Notes: generated by a model from the letters alone, not told the origin. A stretch of 64,000 nt of DNA from Streptomyces sp. NBC_01235 (GCF_035989285.1 NZ_CP108513.1:9858001-9922000); one strand, 5' to 3'; shown: positions 10,297-19,086, counted from the stretch's first letter. Numbers and translations: made by a program.

Positions 10297-11655
10297 TTGA
10301 CTGCTGATGATCTGCTGGCCCCCCTCGACCTGGCGTTCTGGAACCTCGAGTCGGCCGAGCACCCCATGCACCTGGGCGCGCTCGGCGTCTTCGCGGCGCA
10401 CTCGCCCACCGCGGGAGCCCATGCGGCCGATCTGCTCACCGCCCGCGCGGCCGCCGTCCCCGGGCTGCGCATGCGGATCCGGGACCTGTGGCGGCCCTTC
10501 GACGGCGCCCAGCCGTTCGACCTGCGCCGCCCGCTCGCCTTCGGCGGCGCGACCCGGGAACCGGACCCCGACTTCGACCCCCTCCACCACGTCACGCTGC
10601 ACGCCCCCACCGCCGACTTCCAGGCCGAGGCGGGCCGGCTGATGCAGCGGCCCCTGGAGCGCGGCCGCCCGCCCTGGGAGGCGCACGTGCTGCCGGGGGC
10701 GGACGGCGTCTCGTTCGCCGTGCTCTTCAAGTTCCACCACGCCCTCGCCGACGGTCTGCGGGCCCTGACACTGGCCGCGGCCGTCCTGGACCCCATGGAC
10801 CTGCCCGCGCCCCGGCCCCGCCCCGCCGAGCCGCCCCACAGGCTCCTCCCCGACGTGCGCAGACTGCCCGGGCTGCTGCGCGGGGCCGTCTCCGACGTGG
10901 GCCGCGCCCTCGACATCGGCGCCTCCGTCGCCGTCCACACCCTGGGCATGCGCCCCACCCCCGCGCTCACCGCCCGGCCCACCGGCACCCGCCGCACCGC
11001 CGGGGTCGTCATCGATCTCGACGACGTGCACCGGATCCGCAAGACCGAGGGCGGCACCGTCAACGACGTGCTGATCGCGGTCGTCGCCGGGGCCCTGCGC
11101 CGCTGGCTCGACGAACGCGGCGACGGCAGCGAGGGTGTCGTCCCGCGTGCCCTCATCCCCGTCTCCAAGCGCCGCCCGCGCACCGCCCACCCCCAGGGCA
11201 ACCGGCTGTCCGGGTACCTGATGAGGCTCCCTGTCGACGACCCGGACCCGCTGCGCCGCCTGGGCACGGTCCGCGCCGCCATGGACCGCAACAAGGACGC
11301 CGGACCCGGCCGGGGCGCCGGCGCCGTCGCCCTGCTCGCCGACCACGTCCCGGCCCTCGGTCACCGCCTCGGCGGCCCGCTGGTCGGCCAGGCCGCCAGG
11401 CTCTGGTTCGACATCCTGGTCACCAGCGTGCCGCTTCCCAGTCTCGGCCTGAAGCTCGGCGGGAACGCGGTGACCGAGGTCTTTCCGTACGCCCCGCTGG
11501 CCCGCGGCCAGGCCCTGGCGGTCGCCGTCTCGACCTACCGCGGCCACGTCCACTACGGGCTCGTCGCCGACGCCGAGGCCGTCCCCGATCTCGACCGGTT
11601 CGCGCGCGCCCTGACCGCCGAGGTGGAGACGCTCATCACGGCCTGCGGCTCTTGA
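10297..11655 (+). CDS. Wax ester synthase/diacylglycerol O-acyltransferase (WS/DGAT)
   Basis: Transfers acyl groups from acyl-CoA to long-chain alcohols or diacylglycerol at the membrane face, making storage lipid. The 452-aa product has the family N-terminus (LAPLDLAFWNLESAEHPMHLG), the catalytic FHHALADG (HHxxxDG) motif near residue 148 and the C-terminal VNDVLIAVVAGALRRWL / GNRLSGYLMRLP blocks. The TTG start at 10297 is supported by GTGAGG seven bases upstream, inside an inverted repeat. No lipid gene is adjacent; the next gene downstream is an atypical SDR 103 nt away. Confidence 0.92.
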   Translation: MTADDLLAPLDLAFWNLESAEHPMHLGALGVFAAHSPTAGAHAADLLTARAAAVPGLRMRIRDLWRPFDGAQPFDLRRPLAFGGATREPDPDFDPLHHVTLHAPTADFQAEAGRLMQRPLERGRPPWEAHVLPGADGVSFAVLFKFHHALADGLRALTLAAAVLDPMDLPAPRPRPAEPPHRLLPDVRRLPGLLRGAVSDVGRALDIGASVAVHTLGMRPTPALTARPTGTRRTAGVVIDLDDVHRIRKTEGGTVNDVLIAVVAGALRRWLDERGDGSEGVVPRALIPVSKRRPRTAHPQGNRLSGYLMRLPVDDPDPLRRLGTVRAAMDRNKDAGPGRGAGAVALLADHVPALGHRLGGPLVGQAARLWFDILVTSVPLPSLGLKLGGNAVTEVFPYAPLARGQALAVAVSTYRGHVHYGLVADAEAVPDLDRFARALTAEVETLITACGS

Positions 11656-11758
11656 CGGGAACGGGTTTGGAGGAGGGGCCCGGCGCTCCGTAAAATTCTC
11701 CGTTCGGAGGCGGACTCGGTCGGAGCGCCGCACGGGTGATCAGGGAAGCGGCAGCGCG

Positions 11759-13267
11759 ATGACGGTGACAGAGGACGGCTCGACGGCGGTCACGGAGGAG
11801 GTCGTGGACGAGGTCGTGTACGGGCCCGGCATCGACCCGGAGCGGCTCGCCCTCTGCCTCGCCGTGCTGGAGGAGCTCGACAAGCTGGACGTCGACCACC
11901 CCGACGCGATCGCTGTGCGCCGCGCCACCGCCGGCATCTACCGCAGCGTGAAGCAGCGCCGCCGCCAGGAGCGCCGGGCCGCCAAGACCGCCCACGACAA
12001 GGCGGTCACGGAGGCCACCGCGACCGGCTCCGCCCAGCGCATCGACGACGAGACCGAGGGCATCCTCCCGTCCTCGGCCACGGAGGAGGGCAGGATCGCG
12101 GGGATACTCCAGCGCCCGCGCTCCTGCTACACCTGCAAGACCCGGTACGTCGAGGTCGACTACTTCTACCACCAGCTCTGTCCGGACTGCGCCGGCCTGA
12201 ACCGCGCCAAGCGCGACGTCCGCGCCGACCTCACCGGCAAGCGCGCCCTCCTCACCGGAGGCCGCGCCAAGATCGGCATGTACATCGCGCTGCGGCTGCT
12301 GCGCGACGGCGCGCACACGACGATCACCACGCGCTTCCCGAAGGACGCCATCCGCCGTTTCAAGGCCATGGACGACTCGGCGGACTGGATCCACCGTCTG
12401 GAGGTCGTCGGTATCGACCTGCGCGACCCGGCGCAGGCCGTGGCCCTCGCCGACCAGGTCGCAGAAGCGGGCCCGCTCGACATCCTCGTCAACAACGCGA
12501 CGCAGACCGTGCGCCGCCTGCCCTCCGCCTACGCCGCCCTGGTCGACGGCGAGAGCGCTCCGCTGCCCGCCGGTGAGCTGCCCGCCCACCACGTCATCGG
12601 GGCCTTCGGCTCCGGCGCGGTGGACGGGCTGGCCGCGCTGCCCGTCGGCATCAGCGGCCTGGACGCCCAGCAGGTCGCCGACCTCGCCCTGGTCGCGGGC
12701 AACGCCAGCGTCGCCAGGCATCTCGACGGCACCGCCATCGACGCGGGCGGCCTGGTCCCCGACGTGGTCGACACCAACACCTGGGTGCAGACCATCGAGC
12801 AGATCTCCCCGGTGGAGCTTCTCGAGACCCAGCTGTGCAACTACACGGCGCCGTTCATCCTGATCAGCAAGCTCCGCCCGGCCATGGCCGAGGCCGCCCA
12901 GAAGGCGACGAGCGGGCGCGCGTACGTCGTGAACGTCTCGGCGATGGAGGGCGTCTTCGGCCGCGGCTACAAGGGCGCGGGTCACCCCAACACGAACGCC
13001 GCCAAGGCCGCGATGAACATGGTCACGCGGACCAGCGCCCAGGAGATGTTCCAGACCGACGGCATCCTCATGACCTCCGTCGACACCGGGTGGATCACCG
13101 ACGAGCGCCCGCACTACGACAAGCTGCGGCTCGCCGAGGAGGGCTTCCACGCTCCGCTCGACCTGGTCGACGGCGCGGCGCGGGTGTACGACCCGGTCGT
13201 GCGGGGTGAGGCGGGGGAGGACGTGTACGGGGTGTTCTTGAAGGACTACGTGCCGGGCAAGTGGTAG
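11759..13267 (+). CDS. Long SDR-fold protein with N-terminal Cys-pair region, catalytic Tyr absent
   Basis: A 502-aa protein. Residues about 1-110 are a charged, helical leader. CYTCKT...CPDC (about 123-143) looks like a small zinc ribbon. From about 155 follows an SDR domain with the dinucleotide motif TGGRAKIG, DILVNNAT and VNVSAMEG with the serine. At the YxxxK position the sequence is TNAAK (HPNTNAAKAAMN), so the catalytic tyrosine is a threonine. About 100 residues are inserted between NNAT and the serine segment (285-385). The start ATG at 11759 follows an AGGGAAG site. It may be a binding protein or a non-canonical oxidoreductase. Fold assignment is firm; function is not. Confidence 0.8.
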   Translation: MTVTEDGSTAVTEEVVDEVVYGPGIDPERLALCLAVLEELDKLDVDHPDAIAVRRATAGIYRSVKQRRRQERRAAKTAHDKAVTEATATGSAQRIDDETEGILPSSATEEGRIAGILQRPRSCYTCKTRYVEVDYFYHQLCPDCAGLNRAKRDVRADLTGKRALLTGGRAKIGMYIALRLLRDGAHTTITTRFPKDAIRRFKAMDDSADWIHRLEVVGIDLRDPAQAVALADQVAEAGPLDILVNNATQTVRRLPSAYAALVDGESAPLPAGELPAHHVIGAFGSGAVDGLAALPVGISGLDAQQVADLALVAGNASVARHLDGTAIDAGGLVPDVVDTNTWVQTIEQISPVELLETQLCNYTAPFILISKLRPAMAEAAQKATSGRAYVVNVSAMEGVFGRGYKGAGHPNTNAAKAAMNMVTRTSAQEMFQTDGILMTSVDTGWITDERPHYDKLRLAEEGFHAPLDLVDGAARVYDPVVRGEAGEDVYGVFLKDYVPGKW

Positions 13268-13274
13268 GGCTGCT

Positions 13275-14114
13275 TCACGCCGGTGGCCGGGTGCGGGTCG
13301 TTTGCGGCTGGTCGCGCCCCGCGGCGGAGCCGCCGATCGATGTGGCCCCGCGCCCCTGACGTGCGACATGTGCCGCGCGTACACGCGTCCCGCCGTCCAC
13401 CAACAGGTCGGCACCCGTCACCCACGCCGCCTCGTCCGACGCCAGCCATACCACCGCCCTCGCCACGTCCTCCGGCTCGCCGATCCTGCCCAGCGGCAGG
13501 GTCGGCGCGATCTCCTCTTCCCGCGGCTCCCACATGAAGCGGGCCATCTCGGTCCGGACCAGTCCGGGGGAGACCGAGTTCACCCGTACCCCCGGTCCCA
13601 GCTCGCCCGCGAGCTGCTGGGTGAGGTGGAGGAGGGCCGCCTTGCCGGTGCCGTAGGCGCCCACGTGGGGGCCTACGTGGGTCGCGCCCTCCGTGCAGAT
13701 GTTGACGACCACTCCGCCGTGCTCGCGCATCCAGTCGTGCCAGGCGCACTGTACGAGCCGTAGCGGTGCCTCGACGTTCACCGTGAACGCCTCTCGCCAC
13801 AGCGTCGGGTCGGCGTCCATGAGCGGGCCGTAGGGCTGGTTCGTCGCCGCGTTGTTCACCAGGACGTCCAGTCGGCCGAACTCGCGCAGGCACAGGGCGG
13901 TCAGTTCCTCGGGGTGTCCGGGGTCCCCGACATCGCCGGCCAGGCCCACCCCGCCCAGCTCCCCGGCGGCCCGCCGCACCTCGTCCGGGTCCCGCGCGCT
14001 GACGCACACCCGCGCACCGGCGTCGGCGAGCGCCCGTGCCACCGCCCGGCCGATGCCCCGCGTGGCCCCTGTGACGACGGCGGCCCTGCCCCGTAACGCG
14101 TACGACGACGTCAT
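13275..14114 (-). CDS. SDR family oxidoreductase with 3-oxoacyl-reductase-like sequence
   Basis: A 279-aa classical short-chain dehydrogenase: TGATRGIG cofactor loop, [10 protein letters not shown], serine region NICTEG and intact YGTGK catalytic pair, then GLVRTEMA and the C-terminal LLVDGG. The domain should end near residue 245. The last 35 residues (from TRVRAAHVARQGRG) are read from a GC-rich hairpin repeat (GGCGGCTCCGCCGC) typical of Streptomyces intergenic DNA, so the C-terminus looks like run-on into a former spacer. It lies 25 nt after the HD-like gene on the same strand and converges with the long SDR (7-nt gap). The substrate is unknown. Confidence 0.85.
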   Translation of the reverse strand: MTSSYALRGRAAVVTGATRGIGRAVARALADAGARVCVSARDPDEVRRAAGELGGVGLAGDVGDPGHPEELTALCLREFGRLDVLVNNAATNQPYGPLMDADPTLWREAFTVNVEAPLRLVQCAWHDWMREHGGVVVNICTEGATHVGPHVGAYGTGKAALLHLTQQLAGELGPGVRVNSVSPGLVRTEMARFMWEPREEEIAPTLPLGRIGEPEDVARAVVWLASDEAAWVTGADLLVDGGTRVRAAHVARQGRGATSIGGSAAGRDQPQTTRTRPPA

Positions 14115-14139
14115 CGGCGTACGGTCTCACGGTGGGCCG

Positions 14140-14589
14140 TCAGTCGACAGCCCCAAGACGTGAGTTGCGTGCCGCCACCAGTTCCAGCACCGTGCGCCAG
14201 TCCTCCAGCACCCCGGCGTCGAACCCGGCGACCCGGCCGTCCTCGTCGGCCTGGCGCAGGCTGAGCAGGTCGTCGTCGGCGGGCGTGTCGAACCAGGGGT
14301 GCAGGCCGACGAGACGGGAGACGCGGGCGCCGAGCAGTGGCCGTACGGCGTCGGCGGCGCGCTCCGACCGGCCGGTGGCGTCGGTGGGGCACAGGAGGTG
14401 GCCGATGGGGTGGACCAGCCCGGTGAGCTGGAGTTCCTTGTCGGCGGGGCGACTTCGGCGCAGCAGTGCGGCCGTCTGCAGCGCGTGATCGTGCAGGTCG
14501 ACGCCGGGCACACCGCGGTCCGGGGTGCCCCGCACGCCCCGGCAGGCGTACAGCAGGTCCATCAGCTCCTCGACGCCGCGCAGCTCCAT
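14140..14589 (-). CDS. HD-domain-like protein with altered HD motif
   Basis: A 149-aa all-helical protein resembling small HD-domain proteins of the PhnZ/inositol-oxygenase-like type. VDLHDHALQTAALLRR fits the first metal-binding helix, and GLVHPIGHLL aligns with the usual LLHDIGHL. The aspartate of the HD pair is therefore replaced by proline, which should weaken metal binding. ATG at 14589 has GGAAGGA upstream. It is the first gene of a two-gene unit with the SDR. A pair of HD-oxygenase and SDR could act on one substrate, but the changed motif argues for caution. Confidence 0.65.
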   Translation of the reverse strand: MELRGVEELMDLLYACRGVRGTPDRGVPGVDLHDHALQTAALLRRSRPADKELQLTGLVHPIGHLLCPTDATGRSERAADAVRPLLGARVSRLVGLHPWFDTPADDDLLSLRQADEDGRVAGFDAGVLEDWRTVLELVAARNSRLGAVD

Positions 14590-15032
14590 GCGTCTGTCCT
14601 TCCGCGAGACAGCCGTTGCCGGACGTCAGCAGATCATGGCCGGCTTGCGACCGGACGAACGGCACTTGAACTGCACGGCTGTCGCCCGGACGGGTGAATT
14701 AAAAAGGTGCATCAGGGCGCAAAAGGGTTCAATTCACCTACGAGGATCTGAGGGTGACTCGCCATGGTTACCCAAAATTTTCAGCCCTATCGAGCGGACC
14801 CCCGCTCATTTGGTTACTCTGTAGTCGACGGACAGCAGGACGGAGTGCCACCCACACCCGCCCCCACGGTCCGTCATGGGACAAGCCGCTTCACAACGGC
14901 CTGCTCTCCGCAGGAGTTGCCGGCGCCACCGCGTCCTTGACAGACCTGAGCCAGATCCGAGGGAGCGTCAGGTGCCGGACCGCAGACTGGTCGGCACGCC
15001 CCGAGGGTGATCCGACATATAAGGAGTGCGCG
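14590..15032. other. 443-bp intergenic region with an AT-rich segment and an 8-bp inverted repeat
   Basis: This is divergent spacer between the HD-like gene and the 57-aa ORF. It is unusually AT-rich for the window at 14697-14815. GGTGAATT (14693-14700) and AATTCACC (14731-14738) form a perfect inverted repeat 30 bp apart, a plausible operator. GGTTAC occurs twice (about 14765 and 14812). A TTGACA hexamer near 14937 lacks a good -10 at the usual distance. No RNA gene was recognised. Confidence 0.45.
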
Positions 15033-15206
15033 GTGACACCGGAGAAGACGAATCGCGAGCAACGCCCCAAGGAACGCACGGAGCGGGCCGGCCGCCGGCC
15101 CGGCGAGATCGGCAGCCTCGACGTGTGGGCCCGCTCCGCCCCGATCCGCCTCGCGGGCTACGAGGACGACCTCGCCGAGCCCCACATCCTGCCCAGCGTG
15201 GACTGA
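15033..15206 (+). CDS. Small charged protein of unknown function (57 aa)
   Basis: GTG at 15033 is preceded by AAGGAG at 15021-15026, an ideal ribosome site. The peptide has a Lys/Arg/Glu-rich first half (TPEKTNREQRPKERTERAG), then SLDVWARSAPIRLAGYEDD and an ending EPHILPSVD. It has no signal peptide or membrane segment. The sharp change from a polar leader to a motif-rich tail is the layout of some RiPP precursors, but no modification enzyme lies nearby, so that is not claimed. The Streptomyces-like codon use and ribosome site make it a likely real gene. Confidence 0.6.
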   Translation: MTPEKTNREQRPKERTERAGRRPGEIGSLDVWARSAPIRLAGYEDDLAEPHILPSVD

Positions 15207-15291
15207 CCGGCTCGCGATCACCCACGGCATGGGCGTGCGCCCGGCACGCCCATGCCGAGCCTGTGTCGTCTCCAGGCAGCCGCCTCGTCGC

Positions 15292-16635
15292 TCAGTCGAG
15301 CAGAGCCGTCCGCCGCCAGGGCCGCAGGCTCTCCAACTGTTCGGCCAGCCGCAGCAGTTCGCCCTCTGCCCCCGGCCGGCCCACCAGCTGCACCGCCGTG
15401 GGAGCGCCCGACGGCAGCGTGCCGAAGGGGACCGCCATCGCGGGCCAGCCGGTCAGGTTCCACGGCGGGGTCAGCGGCGAGTAGTTCGTGTTCACCAGGA
15501 CATTGCGCAGCCAGCTCCGCTCGTGCCACGGCGCCGCCTTCGGCGACCGTCGCGCGAGCGCCGGTGTGAGCAGCACGTCGTACTCCGCGAAGAACGGCTC
15601 GAGGCGTCGGCGCAGGCCCTCCCGCGCCGAGCCGTCGCGCACCCCGTTCACGAAGCGCCGGCCGACGGCCGCGTGCACCCGGGTGCGCCGGGTCAGCAGC
15701 CGCGGGTCGAGGGGCGAGGCGTCCACGGCCGTGCCCGCCGTCCAGTGCGCGAGCGAGGTGACGCCCAGCGACAGCGGGTACGGCGGCTCGGCCCGCTCCA
15801 CATGATGCCCCGCCCGGACCAGCACCCCGGCCGCCTCCCGGGCGGCGCCCGTGTACGGCCCGCTCACCGAGACCCCGGCCAGCGGGCTGCGCACGGAGAC
15901 GGCGATCTTCAGCGCGCCGCGCTCCTCGGCCCCCGCGACGTCGGTGCCGGCCAGGATCGACAGCATCAGCCGCGCGTCCTCGACCGTCGTCGCCAGCGGA
16001 CCGTTCTCCGACATCCCGAACCAGTCGCCGTCCCCGATCCCGGCCGGGACGACGCCGTGGCCCGGCTTGACGGTCACCAGGCCGCAGTTGGCCGCCGGGA
16101 TGCGCAAGGACCCCATGCCGTCGTTGCCCAGCGCGATCGGCACCATCCCGGCGGCGACCGCGGCCGCGCTGCCGCCGGACGAACCGCCGGCCGTACGGGA
16201 GGTGTCCCACGGGTTGCGGGCGGTGCCGTGGACGCCCTCCGTGGTGCCGAAGACGCACAGCTCGGGCACGTTCGTCAGTCCCACGACCACCGCACCGGCC
16301 GCCCGCAGCCGGGCCACCGTGACATGGTCGGCGCCGGCCGGGGTGTCCGGTGTCGCGGCCGAGCCGACGCGGGTGGACTCGCCCCGCACGGCCAGGTTGT
16401 CCTTGACCGCCACCGGGACCCCGGCCAGCGGCAGTCCGGCCAGGTCGCCGCGGGCGGCCACCTCGTCCGCCTCGGCGAGCGCCGCCTGCGCCCGCACCGT
16501 ACGGAACGCCCCGATCCGGCCGTCCAGCCGCTCGATCCGCGCGAGATGCTCCGCCACCACCTCGCGCGGCGTGACCTGCTTCTCCCGCACGGCGGCGGCG
16601 ATCTCGACGGCGGTCCGGCCGACCCAGCTGGTCAC
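15292..16635 (-). CDS. Amidase signature family amidohydrolase
   Basis: A 447-aa enzyme with the full Ser-cisSer-Lys triad environment. The lysine is in VAVKDNLAV, the signature is TAGGSSGGSAAAVAAG and the nucleophile segment is GMGSLRIPAANCG. Family members hydrolyse amide bonds of varied small molecules; this copy has no sign of being GatA because gatB/gatC are absent. GTG start at 16635 with GAGGGAG upstream. It lies 126 nt downstream of the GntR regulator on the same strand, so it may be transcribed with it, but no link to fucose metabolism is evident. Confidence 0.9.
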   Translation of the reverse strand: MTSWVGRTAVEIAAAVREKQVTPREVVAEHLARIERLDGRIGAFRTVRAQAALAEADEVAARGDLAGLPLAGVPVAVKDNLAVRGESTRVGSAATPDTPAGADHVTVARLRAAGAVVVGLTNVPELCVFGTTEGVHGTARNPWDTSRTAGGSSGGSAAAVAAGMVPIALGNDGMGSLRIPAANCGLVTVKPGHGVVPAGIGDGDWFGMSENGPLATTVEDARLMLSILAGTDVAGAEERGALKIAVSVRSPLAGVSVSGPYTGAAREAAGVLVRAGHHVERAEPPYPLSLGVTSLAHWTAGTAVDASPLDPRLLTRRTRVHAAVGRRFVNGVRDGSAREGLRRRLEPFFAEYDVLLTPALARRSPKAAPWHERSWLRNVLVNTNYSPLTPPWNLTGWPAMAVPFGTLPSGAPTAVQLVGRPGAEGELLRLAEQLESLRPWRRTALLD

Positions 16636-16761
16636 AGGCAGCTCCCTCGGTGTGCGTGCACTACTCGTGAGTACGTCACGTAGGGAGAACTGTGCCTCGC
16701 CCGCAGCGCCGCGTCGAGGGGTGCCCGTACGCCACGCGGGCCCCGACCGCCCAGGGCCCGG

Positions 16762-17475
16762 TCAGGTGCCCACCTGCGCCCTCAGCCACTCCTCCACCTC
16801 GCCCACGTGGGCGGCGGCCGCCGCCCGGGCGGCCTCCGGGTCGCGGGCGGCCAGGGCGCGGTGGATCGCCGCGTGTTCGCGGCGCGTACGGGTGAACGCG
16901 CCCTCCTCCTGGTAGCCGCGCCAGACACGGGCGCGGAACGTGCGCGAGGACAGGCCCTCCAGGATCGCCGCCATCGTCTCGTTGCCGGCGGCCGTCGCGA
17001 TCGCGCGGTGGAAGGCGAGATCGTGGGCGAGGATCTCCTCCGGGTCGTCGGTGGCGTTCATCGCCGCCACATGCCCCTCCACGACGGCCAGTTGCTCCTC
17101 GGTGATGCGGGCGGCGGCCAGTGCCGTCGCCGTCGACTCCAGGACGCGGCGCACCTCCAGCAGCTCGACCAGACGCGGCCCGCGCGAGAGGTCGGCCACC
17201 ACCCCGAACGTCTCCAGCAGGTCGCCGGCCTTCAACGCGGTGACGTAGATGCCGGAACCGTGCCGCGCCTCCAGCACACCGAGGACCGTGAGCGCGCGGA
17301 TCGCCTCACGCATCGAACTGCGGGAGATGCCGAGCTGCGCCGCGAGGTCCCGCTCGGTCGGCAGCCGCTGACCCGGCTCCAGCAGACCGTCGGCGATCAT
17401 CGCCTTGATCCGCTCGATGGCGCGCTGCGTCACCGTGCCCCTGGGGGCGGGGGCGCTGGACGGGGTGTCTTCCAC
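16762..17475 (-). CDS. GntR family (FadR/FCD subfamily) transcriptional regulator
   Basis: A 237-aa repressor-type protein. The winged helix (about 15-80) contains GQRLPTERDLAAQLGISRSSMREAIRAL. The FCD effector domain follows, with metal/ligand residues in EVRRVLE, HDLAFHRAI and REHAAIHRAL. GTG at 17475 is preferred because AGGAGAGG lies just before it; an upstream ATG at 17514 has no ribosome site. It is divergent from the fucose operon, with a palindromic GntR-type operator between them, so it most likely controls that operon in response to a sugar acid. Confidence 0.92.
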   Translation of the reverse strand: MEDTPSSAPAPRGTVTQRAIERIKAMIADGLLEPGQRLPTERDLAAQLGISRSSMREAIRALTVLGVLEARHGSGIYVTALKAGDLLETFGVVADLSRGPRLVELLEVRRVLESTATALAAARITEEQLAVVEGHVAAMNATDDPEEILAHDLAFHRAIATAAGNETMAAILEGLSSRTFRARVWRGYQEEGAFTRTRREHAAIHRALAARDPEAARAAAAAHVGEVEEWLRAQVGT

Positions 17476-17518
17476 AGGGCCTCTCCTGTCGCTGGTGCGC
17501 CGCAGTCTAGCCATGGAG

Positions 17519-17531
17519 GTGGTCGGACCAC
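17519..17531. promoter_or_regulatory. GntR/FCD operator palindrome
   Basis: GTGGTCGGACCAC is a perfect 13-bp palindrome containing TGGT-N3-ACCA, the form bound by FadR/FCD regulators. It lies in the regulator-operon divergent spacer. A second, imperfect copy (GTGGTCTGATAA) is at 17583-17594, nearer the operon start. Both fit autoregulation and control of the fucose genes. Confidence 0.65.
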
Positions 17532-17673
17532 TTGGGGCAAAAATGCGCCGAATCTCCGGCCGAAGGGTGTTGTCGCAGCGAAGTGGTCTGATAAATATGC
17601 GTCAACCGCCGGCTCGCACACCAGACGAACCGCACACCACACGAACCGCCCGCGAGACGAGGAGAGCCGGCCG

Positions 17674-18331
17674 ATGGCGCCCCCGCCCACCACCCGCGTC
17701 ATCGCGGTCGACACCCACGACGTCCGCTTCCCCGCCTCGCGCGAGCTCGACGGCTCCGACGCGATGAACCCGGACCCCGTCTACTCGGCCGCCTATGTCG
17801 TCCTGCGCACCGACGCGCCCGACGGCCACGAGGGCCACGGCCTCACCTTCGCCATCGGCCGGGGCAACGAGGTGCAGGTCGCCGCGATCGACGCACTGCG
17901 CGAGCACGTCCACAACCGTGTCCTGTTCAAGCAACTGCTCCAGGCCGGCTCCCTCGACGTCCTCCAGCTCGACGCGGCCCGCGTCGGCGGCGTCAACGAG
18001 AACCTCGCCATTCTGCTGCCGGCGGCCGGGTTCGGCGTCCCGGTGTGCCCGCACGCGGGCGGTGTCGGCCTGTGCGAGCTCGTCCAGCACCTGTCGATGT
18101 TCGACTACGGTCGCCCTCACCGGCACCACCGAGGACCGCGTCATCGAGTACGTCGACCATCTGCACGACCACTTCCTCGATCCGGTGGTGATCCGCGAAG
18201 GTCACTGCACGGCACCCACCGCGCCCGGTTTCTCGGCGGCCATGCGGCCCGAGTCGATCGCGCGGTACACGTATCCCGGCGGCGGCTTCTGGGCCGCCGA
18301 CCTCAAGAGCCGGAAGGAGAAGGCGGCGTGA
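17674..18331 (+). pseudogene. L-fuconate dehydratase remnant (enolase superfamily), internal deletion and frameshift
   Basis: The N-terminal block ([41 protein letters not shown]) and C-terminal block ([35 protein letters not shown]) are those of L-fuconate dehydratase. They join near 17910 (EHVHN then RVLFKQLL). The active-site lysines and most metal ligands of the roughly 430-aa enzyme, about 215 residues, are missing. In addition GACTAC is followed by GGTCGCC instead of GTCGCC at 18109-18111, a 1-nt insertion; the proper frame resumes as [17 protein letters not shown] and runs to TGA 18329-18331. The start ATG 17674 has GAGGAGAG upstream. The gene cannot make an active dehydratase. Confidence 0.88.
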
Positions 18332-19086
18332 GCGACTTCGAAGGGCTGACGGCCCTGGTGACGGGGGGTGCCTCCGGCATCGGCCGGGCGACCGCACAGC
18401 TCCTGGCCGAGCGCGGCGCCCGGGTCGCCGTCCTCGACCTGGACGCGTCGGGCGTGGACGAACCCCTCCTCGGCTACCGGGCCGACGTCGGCGACGACGC
18501 CTCGGTGCGGGAGGCGGTCGCGGCCGCCGTCACCGACCTCGGGGGGCTGGACGTCCTGGTCAACAACGCGGGCATCGGCGCCCAGGGCACCGTGGAGGAC
18601 AACGACGACGCCGAATGGCACCGCGTCCTCGACGTCAACGTCGTCGGCATGGTCCGCACGGCCCGCGCCGCCCTGCCCCACCTGAGGCGCTCCTCCCACG
18701 CGGCGATCGTCAACACCTGCTCCATCGCCGCGACCGCGGGCCTGCCGCAGCGTGCCCTGTACAGCGCGACCAAGGGCGCGGTGTACTCGCTGACCCTCGC
18801 CATGGCCGCCGACCACGTCCGCGAGGGCATCCGCGTCAACTGCGTCAACCCCGGTACCGCGGACACCCCGTGGGTCGGCCGGCTGCTCGACGCGGCCGAC
18901 GACCCGGCCGCCGAGCGCGCCGCCCTGGAGGCCCGCCAGCCCACCGGCCGCCTGGTCAGCGCGGCCGAAGTCGCTGGCGCCATCGCCTACTTGGCGAGCC
19001 CCCTGTCCGGCGCGACGACCGGCACCGCCCTCGCCGTCGACGGCGGCATGCAGGGCCTGAGGCTGCGCCCGGCGGGCCCCCGGTGA
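18328..19086 (+). CDS. SDR family dehydrogenase of the L-fucose operon
   Basis: A 252-aa classical [34 protein letters not shown] and C-terminal AVDGGMQG. By position and similarity it most likely oxidises 2-keto-3-deoxy-L-fuconate; L-fucose oxidation is an alternative, but an aldo/keto reductase for that step follows. GTG at 18328 overlaps the stop of the broken dehydratase (GTGA), and its own stop overlaps the next GTG. Translation is coupled through the operon, so the upstream frameshift could affect its expression; the frame restored by the +1 shift ends at this same stop. Confidence 0.88.
   Translation: MSDFEGLTALVTGGASGIGRATAQLLAERGARVAVLDLDASGVDEPLLGYRADVGDDASVREAVAAAVTDLGGLDVLVNNAGIGAQGTVEDNDDAEWHRVLDVNVVGMVRTARAALPHLRRSSHAAIVNTCSIAATAGLPQRALYSATKGAVYSLTLAMAADHVREGIRVNCVNPGTADTPWVGRLLDAADDPAAERAALEARQPTGRLVSAAEVAGAIAYLASPLSGATTGTALAVDGGMQGLRLRPAGPR

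Noticed and set aside
15033..15206. RiPP precursor
   Set aside because: No cyclase, radical SAM, lanthionine or protease gene lies nearby, so only an uncharacterised small protein is reported.
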